This document shows positions 18,480 through 26,233 of a stretch of DNA of 64,000 nucleotides, piece after piece. The stretch's first letter is position 1; the number at the start of each line of letters is the position of its first letter. The translations under genes were made by a program, and so were the position numbers. The notes beneath the pieces are model-generated. The model made no database searches. It saw only the letters and a program-made list of their open reading frames with translations, and had not been told where the DNA came from. This DNA is from Lishizhenia tianjinensis (GTDB taxonomy: Bacteria; Bacteroidota; Bacteroidia; Flavobacteriales_D; Crocinitomicaceae), in NCBI RefSeq assembly GCF_900116425.1, contig NZ_FPAS01000001.1:744001-808000 (forward strand), given 5' to 3'.

Positions 18480-18554
18480 GGTCTGGTAGTTCAGCTTGGT
18501 TAGAATACATGCCTGTCACGCATGGGGTCGCGGGTTCGAGTCCCGTCCAGACCG
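18480..18554 (+). tRNA. tRNA-Asp (GTC), copy 2
   Basis: Identical over all 75 bases to copy 1, with a 39-base spacer between them; here the CCA is not encoded (CAA follows). The two are co-transcribed from one promoter. Confidence 0.95.
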
Positions 18555-18557
18555 CAA

Positions 18558-18588
18558 AAAAGCTTCAAGTTTTCTTGGAGCTTTTTTC
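18558..18588 (+). terminator. Terminator after the tRNA-Asp genes
   Basis: The stem AAGCTTCAAG (18560-18569) / CTTGGAGCTT (18574-18583) with one G-U pair is followed by a T-run. Confidence 0.75.
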
Positions 18589-18607
18589 ATTTTTAAAAAT
18601 ATCCCTT

Positions 18608-18668
18608 TATGGCTGAAGGGCTAGAGAGTGTCGAAGAGTATCAATTTCTTCGGCACTTTTGTTTTTTA
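18608..18668 (+). repeat. Divergent first copy of repeat part B, terminator-like
   Basis: Carries the words TATGGCTGA and GAGTATCAATTTCTTCGG shared with the later B copies. Here the stem is still good: GTGTCGAAGA / TCTTCGGCAC followed by TTTTGTTTTTT, so this may be the parental terminator from which the other copies decayed. Confidence 0.55.
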
Positions 18669-18680
18669 TATAATCTCATT

Positions 18681-18835
18681 TTGGTTAAAACACATACCTG
18701 TCATCCCCAAGCATCTTGGGGACGAGTTCGAGTCCCGTCAAGACCGCCAAAAAAATACGCCTCTATGGCTGACGGAATAATCCCCAAGGCACTTGGGGAC
18801 TGAGAGTATCAATTTCTTCGGGATTTTTGTTTTTA
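18681..18835 (+). repeat. tRNA-Asp-derived hairpin repeat, copy 1 (parts A and B)
   Basis: Part A (18681-18748) is a tRNA-Asp remnant from the D loop (TTGGTTA) through CTGTCA, then a perfect hairpin TCCCCAAG-CAT-CTTGGGGA (18704-18722) in place of the anticodon 3' side and variable loop, then the T arm and acceptor 3' end with CCA. Part B (18754-18835) begins AATACGCCTCTATGGCTG, has a second hairpin TCCCCAAG-GCA-CTTGGGGA (18781-18799) and ends with the decayed terminator. Confidence 0.8.
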
Positions 18836-18903
18836 TAAAGTTTTTCCCACCTTACTCTACCACATACACTTCATTTCATTTACGATCATTCGCTCAATAT
18901 TTA

Positions 18904-19058
18904 GGCGGTAGAATACATGCCTGTCATCCCCAAGCATCTTGGGGACGAGTTCGAGTCCCGTCCAGACCGCCAAGAAAATACGCCTCTATGGCTGGAGGAA
19001 TAATCCCCAAGGCACTTGGGGACTGAGAGTATCAATTTCTTCTGCAATTTTGTTTTTA
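18904..19058 (+). repeat. tRNA-Asp-derived hairpin repeat, copy 2 (parts A and B)
   Basis: Same order as copy 1 and nearly identical: tRNA remnant 18904-18972 with the hairpin at 18927-18945, part B 18977-19058 with the hairpin at 19004-19022. The acceptor 3' strand CCAGACC matches the real tRNA better than copy 1 does. Confidence 0.8.
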
Positions 19059-19110
19059 AAACCGGAACATAGTTCGTAACTTTTTAATCAATCACTTAAT
19101 CTAACATAAA

Positions 19111-19371
19111 ATGAAACATTTTGTTTATATCCTATATTCAGAACTGCACGACAAGTATTACAAAGGATATTCAACAGCTCCTTACAAAAGACTCGAACAA
19201 CATAATACGGGAGAGAGTCGATATACGCGTACCTTTCTTCCATGGATAATAGTGTACCTAGAATTGTTACCCGATAAAACTTCAGCTTTAAAGCGTGAAA
19301 AATCATTAAAAAAATACGCTAAAAATCAGATTAAGGCGTTGATGTTATCTCCCAAAAAAAATTTGAATTAG
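19111..19371 (+). CDS. GIY-YIG nuclease family protein
   Basis: This encodes 86 residues, the usual length of the stand-alone GIY-YIG (YhbQ-like) family. The signature is FVYILYSELHDKYYKGYS (here VYI...YKG), followed by R-L-x-x-H-N-T-G (RLEQHNTGE) with the catalytic Arg position, and the acidic segment ALKREKSLKKYAKNQ that supplies the metal-binding Glu. It is expected to cut DNA with a divalent metal. Its stop codon (TAG at 19369-19371) lies on the first bases of a tRNA-Asp-derived repeat, and two more copies lie upstream, so the gene is embedded in the repeat cluster. Host role unknown. Confidence 0.9.
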   Translation: MKHFVYILYSELHDKYYKGYSTAPYKRLEQHNTGESRYTRTFLPWIIVYLELLPDKTSALKREKSLKKYAKNQIKALMLSPKKNLN

Positions 19372-19440
19372 TTAGAATACATGCCTGTAATCCCCAAGGC
19401 ACTTGGGGACTGAGAGTATCAATTCCTTCGGGATTTTAGT
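19371..19440 (+). repeat. tRNA-Asp-derived hairpin repeat, copy 3 (A/B fusion)
   Basis: GTTAGAATACATGCCTGT of the tRNA runs straight into the B-type hairpin TCCCCAAG-GCA-CTTGGGGA (19391-19409) and the B tail GAGAGTATCAATTCCTTCGGG. This is what a deletion between the A and B hairpins of one unit would give. Confidence 0.75.
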
Positions 19441-19511
19441 CCCCCCCTACCACATCTAGATATACAAATGCCATCATTTTTTTAGCACTCAAAAATTCCT
19501 TAACTTGTACT

Positions 19512-20000
19512 ATGCCTTTGAAACATCAAATAGTAGCAATTGTAATCGTCGGTTTGTTTAACTTTCTGAGTACCGCACAAACTTCTATTCGCGCCAACAC
19601 TATTTTCTTAGAGGGTAAAACTGGTAATGGAACCGTTGGTGTCGGTTTCGCCTCTATCAATTATGATAAACGTATTACTCAAAGAAAAAAAGCCAGTCTA
19701 AGAATAGGCTTTAGTAAAGATTTTGACTACAGCGTATTTGGTATTCCTACAAGCATACAATGGTTATCTCACCCTACGAAAAAACATCACTTCGAAGGTG
19801 GACTGGGCGTAACACATCGTATAGAGTTTTATGAAGGTAATACCAACTACGATCCGTTCTCCATGGTAACCTTACACTACAGATACACCGGAACCAAAGG
19901 AGTCTTTCTTCGTACCGGTTTAAACTATTATGGTTACAGCTGGGCAATATTTTACCCTGTAAATTTACACGCTACTTTCAGTTTAGGTTATTCCTTCTAA
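19512..20000 (+). CDS. Small outer-membrane beta-barrel-like protein
   Basis: This encodes 162 residues with a signal peptide (MPLKHQIVAIVIVGLFNFLSTAQ). The mature part has alternating hydrophobic strands with glycine turns (VGVGFASINYDKRI, FEGGLGVTHRIEFY, VFLRTGLNYYGYSWAIFYPVNLHATFSLGYSF) and ends in an aromatic residue, as BAM substrates do. It is probably an 8-stranded outer-membrane barrel; function unknown. Confidence 0.7.
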   Translation: MPLKHQIVAIVIVGLFNFLSTAQTSIRANTIFLEGKTGNGTVGVGFASINYDKRITQRKKASLRIGFSKDFDYSVFGIPTSIQWLSHPTKKHHFEGGLGVTHRIEFYEGNTNYDPFSMVTLHYRYTGTKGVFLRTGLNYYGYSWAIFYPVNLHATFSLGYSF

Positions 20001-20036
20001 ATTCATTCTCCATTAAATTTCCTATGCTTACCCAAA

Positions 20037-20084
20037 ATACCGAAAATGTGGTATTGAATTAAAGCTGCTTTATCTCCACCTTTG
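20037..20084 (+). promoter_or_regulatory. Promoter of the LuxR-type gene with shared upstream motif
   Basis: AATACCGAAAATGTGG and ATTGA form a motif (20037-20063) repeated before the imelysin operon. TTG (20054-20056), 20 bases, CACCTTTG (20077-20084) is a promoter-like pair with the same spacing as the imelysin promoter. Confidence 0.55.
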
Positions 20085-20112
20085 CTCTTTAGAAACAATC
20101 TAAATAAAAATA

Positions 20113-20742
20113 ATGAAAGTAGGGTTTATTGGTACGAATGAAGTTTTGGAAATAGGTCTGAGCAAACTTATAGAGTCTCGCGATACCAATAATACTGTCA
20201 TAAACCTAAATACCGTCAACACTGATCTGCCAGATATAGATCTACTGTTTATTGATTTCGGTTCTGATAGACAATTCGCCACTGAAAAATTGGCACAACT
20301 CACCATAAATTATACCTCTACCCCTATCATGCTCTACGTTTCTGAGCACAATCTTAAAACCGTAAAACAACTTCTTAGTCTTGGTGTTCAAAGTGTAATG
20401 ACCTACGAATGTGACTTTGACGAAATATACGAGTCTTTAGAATCTATTCTTAAAGGTGGAAAAGTGTATTGTAATAAAGTTTTGGAAGTATTACTCGAAG
20501 ATACCACCAAAGAAAACACTCTAAATTGCCTACCCGTACAACTCAGCAAACGCGAAATTGAAGTTCTGCAACTCGTTGTAAATGGTTACAGCAGTAAACA
20601 AATTGCCGAAGAACTTTTTTTAAGTTACCATACCATTAATACGCACAGAAAGAACATCCTAAAAAAAGTAGGGGTTAAAAGCGTTTCTGAACTCGTACTA
20701 TTTGCTCAAAGTACAGGTTTGATGAGTCTTGAAAATACCTAA
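20113..20742 (+). CDS. LuxR/NarL-type response regulator with degenerate receiver
   Basis: This encodes 209 residues. The receiver fold (1-120) has the phospho-acceptor position D48 in LLFIDFG and the beta4-alpha4 MLYVSEHN and LGVQSVMTYE segments. However, the usual acidic pair at the N-terminus is replaced by G-T-N-E, so phosphorylation is doubtful. Residues about 143-198 are a LuxR helix-turn-helix (LSKREIEVLQLVVNGYSSKQ, then IAEELFLSYHTINTHRKNIL). It is followed 57 bases later by the imelysin operon and shares a promoter motif with it, so it probably controls that operon and itself. Confidence 0.88.
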   Translation: MKVGFIGTNEVLEIGLSKLIESRDTNNTVINLNTVNTDLPDIDLLFIDFGSDRQFATEKLAQLTINYTSTPIMLYVSEHNLKTVKQLLSLGVQSVMTYECDFDEIYESLESILKGGKVYCNKVLEVLLEDTTKENTLNCLPVQLSKREIEVLQLVVNGYSSKQIAEELFLSYHTINTHRKNILKKVGVKSVSELVLFAQSTGLMSLENT

Positions 20743-20782
20743 AATGTGGGATTGACTTCACAATCAATTAATATGAACTTTG
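20735..20782 (+). promoter_or_regulatory. Promoter of the imelysin operon with shared upstream motif
   Basis: AATACCTAAAATGTGG and ATTGA (20735-20761) differ from the copy before the LuxR gene at only about 4 of 27 positions. TTG (20752-20754), 20 bases, GAACTTTG (20775-20782) gives a clear promoter 17 bases before the ATG. The motif starts inside the last codons of the LuxR gene. Confidence 0.65.
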
Positions 20783-20799
20783 CATAAAATTTACTTTAC

Positions 20800-21969
20800 A
20801 TGTACAAAATCTTCATAGTCATAACGGTATTAACAATTGGACTTACAGCCTGCACGAAACAAAAGGTAGCTTCACTTCAAACGGAATATCAACAAACGGT
20901 TGCCAAAATAGCTTACGCCAATTACAATGATGCATATCTTACAGCTGTAACTTTAAGAGAATCGATCAATGTTCTCATTGAATCACCCTCTCAAAACACA
21001 CTCGATGCAGCCAAAGAGGCTTGGTTAGCTGCAAGAGAAGCTTATGGTCAATCGGAAGTATTTCGTTTTCAAGAAGGACCTATTGATGACGTGAATGGTC
21101 CCGAAGGATTGTTAAATGCATGGCCTTTGGATGAAGCTTATATCGACTATGTAGATGGAAACACAACTGCTGGTATTATAAACGACCCAAGTATTGAAAT
21201 CACTCCTGAATTATTAGAAAATGCCAACGAAAATGGTGGTGAAAAAAACATATCTGTTGGCTACCACGCCATAGAGTTCTTATTGTGGGGACAAGATGAT
21301 GCCAATACAGCATTGATGACTCCAGGAAACAGACCTTTCACCGACTTCGTAACCGATGGAACGGGTACAGCAAGTAACCAAGACAGACGTGGTGAATACT
21401 TAAAAATATGTGCTGATTTGTTGGTTGATCATTTAGCTTACGTTAAAAATCAATGGGCTGAAAATGGCATCTACAGAAGGACCTTTATTGAAATGGATGC
21501 TAAGGCAGCAATAGATAAAATTCTAACCGGAATGGGTATACTTTCAAAGTCTGAATTGGCCTCAGAACGCATGTTTGTTGCTTTAGACAACCAAGATCAA
21601 GAAGATGAGCACTCTTGTTTTTCTGATAATACACATAGAGATGTTATCCTGAATGCTCAAGGTATTTACAACCTTTACTTTGGAACGTACACAACTATCG
21701 ATGGTCAAACCATTTCTGGAACTTCTATTCAAGACATCTTGGCAAAAGCGGAAAAAGACAAAGAAGAAAATTACACAGCTGTATTTACAGAAACATTGGC
21801 AGCAGTTAAAGAAATCCCCGCTCCATTTGACTATGCGTTAACACAAGAAGCAATCGGTGGAAATGGTCCAATTATGACAGCCATTAAAAAACTTCAAAAT
21901 CAAGGTAACGAGATTGCAAATTTAGCCTCGGACTTAGATTTAATTATTAGTACTGAATTACCAGAATAA
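20800..21969 (+). CDS. Imelysin family (M75/EfeM-like) lipoprotein, iron-uptake associated
   Basis: This encodes 389 residues with lipobox LTAC (Cys 18). The imelysin helical-bundle fold is marked by LDAAKEAWLAAREAYGQSEVFRF, the WPLDEAYID segment, and the family motif GxHxxE read as GYHAIEF at 154-160. A second repeat of the fold runs from about 245 to 389. Imelysin proteins (IrpA, ICMP, EfeO M75 domain) are periplasmic or surface iron-uptake components; the peptidase label is historical. It is the first gene of the operon with the di-haem oxidoreductase (1 base between them) and a second imelysin gene. Confidence 0.88.
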   Translation: MYKIFIVITVLTIGLTACTKQKVASLQTEYQQTVAKIAYANYNDAYLTAVTLRESINVLIESPSQNTLDAAKEAWLAAREAYGQSEVFRFQEGPIDDVNGPEGLLNAWPLDEAYIDYVDGNTTAGIINDPSIEITPELLENANENGGEKNISVGYHAIEFLLWGQDDANTALMTPGNRPFTDFVTDGTGTASNQDRRGEYLKICADLLVDHLAYVKNQWAENGIYRRTFIEMDAKAAIDKILTGMGILSKSELASERMFVALDNQDQEDEHSCFSDNTHRDVILNAQGIYNLYFGTYTTIDGQTISGTSIQDILAKAEKDKEENYTAVFTETLAAVKEIPAPFDYALTQEAIGGNGPIMTAIKKLQNQGNEIANLASDLDLIISTELPE

Positions 21970-21970
21970 T

Positions 21971-23362
21971 ATGAAAAAAATTGTAGGGCTTTGCCTTATT
22001 TCGGCAAATCTACTTTTACTCTCTTGTAACAAAGGCGAAGTAGAAACATATAGCATTTCGGCAGAAGAAATTAAAAGTGGAGGTGGGAACACAGTGTTCA
22101 ACACCTCCCAAAATGCTTTTGCCCAACCCAACCCTGACTTATCAGGTGATGAAGAGTTACTGTTTTTTGTCGGTAACTCTTTTTTCAATCAAAACTGGGT
22201 AACCTCCCCGGCCTCTACACAAGCTAGAGATGGTTTGGGTCCTTTGTTTAATGCACGTTCATGTTCGGGTTGTCACTTTAAGGATGGTAGAGGTGAACCT
22301 TTGCAAATGAACCAAGCTAACAGTAAAGGGTTTTTAATGCGTTTAAGTATAGATGGTACAGATGCGCACGGAGGTCCCAACCCCCACCCTATTTATGGTG
22401 ATCAATTGAATGAAAATTCAGTAGTCTTAAACGACCCTGCCGAAGGACAGGTGGAAGTAGTTTGGGAATACATTACCAAAACCTACGCAGATGGCACAAC
22501 CAAAGAATTGAGGAAACCTATTTACACCGTTTACGATGGCAATGGAGAAGTTATGACCAATACCAATTTCTCACCCCGTGTAGGACAACAAGTAATAGGT
22601 TTAGGTTTACTTGAGGCCATTTCAGAAACGGATTTAACTGCCTTAACTTCTGGCTTTGAAGAATTAGGAATTAGTGGTAAAGTGAACTACGTGTATAACC
22701 ACGAAACAGGCGAAACGGAGGTAGGAAGATTTGGTTGGAAAGCAAATCAACCCAGTATACGTCAACAAGTGGCTGGAGCATTTGTGGGAGACATGGGGAT
22801 AACCTCTCCCATATTTACTATGCAAAATAACACGCCGGGGCAACCTCAATATGACACCTTGGCCAACGGAGGCAACCCAGAAATTGAGGCAGATGATTTT
22901 GACAAGATGGTTTTATACTGTTCCAACCTAGCGGTACCTGCTCGAAGAAATACTGAGACAGAAAAGGTCATTAAAGGACAAAAGCTTTTCAATGAAATAG
23001 GTTGTGTGGCTTGTCATAACCCTAAATTCACCACTGCTTCTCATGATGATTTTCCTTATTTAGGAAACCAAACCATTTACCCCTACTCAGATATGTTATT
23101 GCATGATATGGGAGAAGGATTGGCAGACAACAGAACTGATTTCCTTGCTGATGGTAATGAGTGGAGAACGCAACCACTTTGGGGACTTGGACTTATCGAA
23201 AGAGTGAACGGTCACACCTTCTTGCTGCACGACGGAAGAGCTAGAGATATAGAGGAAGCCATCCTATGGCACGGCGGAGAAGCAACTATAGTGTTAGAAC
23301 AATTTATGCAATTAAACGCCGAAGACAGAGCAGCCGTATTGGCCTTTTTACAATCTTTATAA
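21971..23362 (+). CDS. Di-haem oxidoreductase family protein (DUF1111)
   Basis: This encodes 463 residues with lipobox LLSC (Cys 19). Two haem c sites are visible: CSGCH at 98-102 (with FKDGRGEP after it) and CVACH near 345-349. The stretch LHDMGEGLADNRTDF, EWRTQPLWGLG and FLLHDGRARDIEEAILWHGGEA is characteristic of the DUF1111 'thiol oxidoreductase' family, which is linked to imelysin genes. It probably transfers electrons at the periplasmic face, perhaps for iron redox handling. It lies between the two imelysin genes: the first ends 1 base before it and the second starts 2 bases after. Confidence 0.9.
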   Translation: MKKIVGLCLISANLLLLSCNKGEVETYSISAEEIKSGGGNTVFNTSQNAFAQPNPDLSGDEELLFFVGNSFFNQNWVTSPASTQARDGLGPLFNARSCSGCHFKDGRGEPLQMNQANSKGFLMRLSIDGTDAHGGPNPHPIYGDQLNENSVVLNDPAEGQVEVVWEYITKTYADGTTKELRKPIYTVYDGNGEVMTNTNFSPRVGQQVIGLGLLEAISETDLTALTSGFEELGISGKVNYVYNHETGETEVGRFGWKANQPSIRQQVAGAFVGDMGITSPIFTMQNNTPGQPQYDTLANGGNPEIEADDFDKMVLYCSNLAVPARRNTETEKVIKGQKLFNEIGCVACHNPKFTTASHDDFPYLGNQTIYPYSDMLLHDMGEGLADNRTDFLADGNEWRTQPLWGLGLIERVNGHTFLLHDGRARDIEEAILWHGGEATIVLEQFMQLNAEDRAAVLAFLQSL

Positions 23363-23364
23363 TT

Positions 23365-24408
23365 ATGAAAATCAAATTAATATTCGTCACTTCAATTCTA
23401 CTTGTATTTACAGCTTGCAAAAAAGAAGAGGAAACTACAGATGCTAAGGATTTTACTAAGTCAACCTTTCAAAAAGTGATCTTACCCCTACATAGCACTT
23501 TTTCGAATAAAGCTTTGGCTTTGCAAAGTTCTGTATTGAAATTTGAAACCGCTCCTACTGCTGAAAATCTTAATTCCCTTAAGCAAAATTGGCAAGCAGC
23601 CTATAGTAGTTACTCGCCAACAGAGGTTTTCAATATCGATAACATCAAAGACAACTATGCACACTTATACTTTCAAAAGTTTCCTATAGACACGCTGAAA
23701 GTGATCAGTAATGTCCATACTAATCCTAGCAATGCTATTGTTTCCTCCAATGCAAAAGGTCTTGGAGCAATTGAATATCTTTTATTCAGGAGTGCTGCCT
23801 TAGATTCCTTCCAGAATGAAGCCAATAATATTGTATACCTCAAAGCAATGACGAACGATATTGTGGACAAAGGAAATGAATTGCTTAGCATGTGGAAAGA
23901 GAACCAGAATAAATACGTCAACAACCAAGAAAGTGATGCGAGTAATGCATTTAACCAATTGGTGAATGGAATGATTCAATTTACGGAGAATCTAAAAATG
24001 CTCAAAGTCGGAAATCCTTTGGGGAAACAATCTCTTGACCATCCTGATCATTATTTGGCCCAAGCTCCTTTCAGCAACACTTCGGAAACTGGGTTGAATG
24101 AAGATTTTGAAATATTGGTAAAACTTTGGAATGGAAACAAAACTACTGTGCTAGATACGAGTGTAGGATTGGGAGAAATTGTGAAAGCAAAAAATGCGGA
24201 AGTTTACCAAGAAGTAAATACTATACTTGAAAAAATTGGAAAAGATCTATCCCTTCTTCCTGATGATTTAAATACTGCGTTTGAAAACATGGATGAAGCA
24301 CTAAATACGCTTTACGAAGACCTAAATGTTCTCTACACTTTACTAAAAGTAGATGTAAGTGCACAATTAGATGTTACCGTATTCATCTCTGATTTAGACG
24401 GAGATTAA
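23365..24408 (+). CDS. Second imelysin family lipoprotein, motif-degenerate
   Basis: This encodes 347 residues from the ATG at 23365, which gives a proper lipoprotein signal (MKIKLIFVTSILLVFTAC, Cys 18); a longer reading would overlap the previous gene by almost 100 bases with a non-signal leader. The fold matches imelysin: LNSLKQNWQAAYSSYSPTEVF, the FPID turn, and ALNTLYEDLNVLYTLLKVDV at the end. The GxHxxE motif reads GLGAIEYLLF, so the His is lost. It is probably a structural or accessory partner to the first imelysin protein. Confidence 0.85.
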   Translation: MKIKLIFVTSILLVFTACKKEEETTDAKDFTKSTFQKVILPLHSTFSNKALALQSSVLKFETAPTAENLNSLKQNWQAAYSSYSPTEVFNIDNIKDNYAHLYFQKFPIDTLKVISNVHTNPSNAIVSSNAKGLGAIEYLLFRSAALDSFQNEANNIVYLKAMTNDIVDKGNELLSMWKENQNKYVNNQESDASNAFNQLVNGMIQFTENLKMLKVGNPLGKQSLDHPDHYLAQAPFSNTSETGLNEDFEILVKLWNGNKTTVLDTSVGLGEIVKAKNAEVYQEVNTILEKIGKDLSLLPDDLNTAFENMDEALNTLYEDLNVLYTLLKVDVSAQLDVTVFISDLDGD

Positions 24409-24429
24409 AAGCTATCCAAATTATTACTC

Positions 24430-24460
24430 AAGCACAGTGTTTTCACTGTGCTTTTTTTGT
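24430..24460 (+). terminator. Terminator of the imelysin operon
   Basis: A 10-bp perfect stem AAGCACAGTG / CACTGTGCTT with a TTTT loop and a run of seven T. Confidence 0.85.
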
Positions 24461-24520
24461 ACTTATATTTTTATAAATCACAATAAAACCTTAAATTGTA
24501 GTAAGCTCAATACCAATGCT

Positions 24521-24709
24521 ATGCACTATTTTATATTCCTCGCGTATCTATTAGGATTAATGGCCATGCTTGCCGGGGTATCTTCTATTGCCTACGGTTT
24601 TTATGGAATGACGGTTAAAAAAAGAAGCAAAACGGCAGTTCTCTTTAGTTTATCTTTTGGCTTCATTATGCTCGCCTTAACCTTTACTTTGTTCAAACTA
24701 TTCTGCTAA
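24521..24709 (+). CDS. Small two-helix membrane protein
   Basis: This encodes 62 residues from the ATG at 24521 (MHYFIFLAYLLGLMAMLAGV). An upstream start would place the N-terminus on the preceding terminator. It has two hydrophobic segments separated by a basic KKRSKT loop. Family unknown; it is a plausible real small gene because the frame is compact and well placed between terminator and next promoter region. Confidence 0.5.
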   Translation: MHYFIFLAYLLGLMAMLAGVSSIAYGFYGMTVKKRSKTAVLFSLSFGFIMLALTFTLFKLFC

Positions 24710-24761
24710 CAAAGCGCAATCTCCCCTTTTTCTATTATCTTAGGTATTTATCACTAAAACT

Positions 24762-25199
24762 ATGATGGATAGAAATTTAAAGGTTGAAAAAAGTATAAGT
24801 ATTACTGCCAGTAAAGAAGAGGTTTGGGAAGTTCTCACTCATCCCGAAAAAATAAAGGTTTACCTTTTTGGTACGCAAACGCAAACAGACTGGAAGGTTG
24901 GCAGTCCTATTTCATTTACAGGTGAATACCAAGGAACCACTTATCACGACAAAGGAAATGTGCTGAGCAACGAAGCCTACCAAAGTTTAAAATACAATTA
25001 CTGGAGTGCAATGTCTGGTTTAGAAGATAATCCAGACAACTACTCTATTATTACTTATACTTTACATGAAGAAAGCTCGAACCAAATTCTTTTCACATGG
25101 AAACAAGAAGGTTTTGGATCAGTAGAAGGGCATGCACATACAGAGCAATTTCTACCCGACATGCTTAAAGTAATTAAAGAACTAGCAGAAAATAAATAA
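24762..25199 (+). CDS. SRPBCC / AHSA1-like ligand-binding protein
   Basis: This encodes 145 residues. The START/Bet v1-like fold is clear from VEKSISITASKEEVWEVLTHPEKIKVYLFG, DWKVGSPISFTGEYQG, KGNVLSNEAYQSLKYNYW and the C-terminal helix AHTEQFLPDMLKVIKELAE. Such proteins bind hydrophobic ligands or act as Hsp90-co-chaperone-like modules; ligand unknown. Single gene with its own terminator. Confidence 0.85.
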   Translation: MMDRNLKVEKSISITASKEEVWEVLTHPEKIKVYLFGTQTQTDWKVGSPISFTGEYQGTTYHDKGNVLSNEAYQSLKYNYWSAMSGLEDNPDNYSIITYTLHEESSNQILFTWKQEGFGSVEGHAHTEQFLPDMLKVIKELAENK

Positions 25200-25203
25200 C
25201 TCC

Positions 25204-25232
25204 AAACTGTCTTTTACAAGGCAGTTTTTTTG
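25204..25232 (+). terminator. Rho-independent terminator
   Basis: The stem AAACTGTCTT (25204-25213) / AAGGCAGTTT (25218-25227), with one G-U pair, is followed by a T-run. Confidence 0.75.
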
Positions 25233-25279
25233 TTTCTAGAAAGAAGAATCTTTTCTATTATTAACCTTAAACAAATACT

Positions 25280-25984
25280 ATGGATTTAACAACGGCAAAA
25301 GTAATAATTACAGGAGGAACAAGTGGAATTGGATATGCCATGGCAAAAGACCTAAAAGCGAAAGGTGCACAGGTTTTAATAAGTGGTAGAGATCAAATTA
25401 AAATTGATGCAACCATTAAAGAGCTGGGTGTTTTAGGCTTTAAGGCAGACATGAAAAGCGAAGATGAAATTAAAGCGCTCATCAACTACGCCAAAGAAAA
25501 AATGGGAGGCTTTAACGTATTGATCAACAATGCAGGGATGGGTATTTTTTCTGAGTTAACAGAAACAAGTACAGAAGATTTCAAAGAAGTATGGGAAGTA
25601 AATACTTTGGGCTTATTCATTGCTGGTAGAGAAGCGGCCAAACATTTTAAAGAGCAGCAGTATGGTAATATTATTAATATTAGCTCCTCATCGGGTGTAA
25701 AAGGTCATGCTAAAGGTAGTGCTTACTGTGCCAGCAAATTTGCTGTAAGCGGATTAACGGATGTTTGGAGAGCAGAACTTCGTCCCTTTAATGTTCGTGT
25801 CATGCAAATCAACCCGAGTGAAGTTGTAACGGAGTTCTTTTCTAAAATGGGAATGGAACAAAAAGTAGACGATAATAAACTAAGGGCCAGCGAAATTGCA
25901 CATGTAGCTACCAGTATGCTAGCCATGAATGATGTTGGTTTCATTACAGATGCAGCTGTATGGGCAACCAATCCGTGGAAATAA
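25280..25984 (+). CDS. Short-chain dehydrogenase/reductase
   Basis: This encodes 234 residues of a classical SDR: cofactor motif TGGTSGIG at 11-18, NNAG at 83-86, the catalytic Ser in INISSSSG near 134-139, Y149 and K153 in the YxxxK motif (YCASK). R37 after the second strand suggests NADP(H) preference. The closing IVxTxF-like segment reads VVTEFF. Substrate unknown; such proteins commonly act as 3-oxoacyl-ACP-reductase-like enzymes. Single gene; a hairpin follows at 26132. Confidence 0.9.
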   Translation: MDLTTAKVIITGGTSGIGYAMAKDLKAKGAQVLISGRDQIKIDATIKELGVLGFKADMKSEDEIKALINYAKEKMGGFNVLINNAGMGIFSELTETSTEDFKEVWEVNTLGLFIAGREAAKHFKEQQYGNIINISSSSGVKGHAKGSAYCASKFAVSGLTDVWRAELRPFNVRVMQINPSEVVTEFFSKMGMEQKVDDNKLRASEIAHVATSMLAMNDVGFITDAAVWATNPWK

Positions 25985-26131
25985 TTGAAGTCCAACCAGC
26001 GGTAAAACTGAAAATTCGTAAAGGAAAATCCCCCTATTTACAAGTGAACCAATGTTATACTGGAAAAACAAATTACATTTAGAGTAAGCAATTCTAAAGG
26101 CTTATTGAGTTTATTTTTAGTAATACCACCT

Positions 26132-26160
26132 AAAAGAGGAGTGCGCGCTCCTCTTTTTCT
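26132..26160 (+). terminator. Rho-independent terminator
   Basis: The stem AAAAGAGGAG (26132-26141) / CTCCTCTTTT (26148-26157) with a TGCGCG loop. It lies 148 bases after the SDR stop. Confidence 0.7.
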
Positions 26161-26233
26161 TTTCCATAAAGCGTTATTTCCACCTAAAAAAAGTATAACT
26201 TGAGGTACATATTTTAACCTTAATGTCCTTTGT

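Noticed and set aside
18235-18519. 94-residue minus-strand reading frame over the tRNA-Asp genes
   Set aside because: It is the antisense of two tRNA genes (the repeated G-L-E-P-A-T-like words are a well-known tRNA artefact).
18609-19026. Two small plus-strand frames of 64 and 77 residues with a shared HPQASWGRVRVPSRPP stretch
   Set aside because: They simply translate the tRNA-derived repeats; the shared peptide comes from the T arm and hairpin.
18681-19440. CRISPR array
   Set aside because: The repeats are few, long and tRNA-derived, lack regular unique spacers, and no cas genes are near.
23266-23364. Longer start of the second imelysin protein
   Set aside because: It would overlap the DUF1111 gene and bury the lipoprotein signal that starts at 23365.
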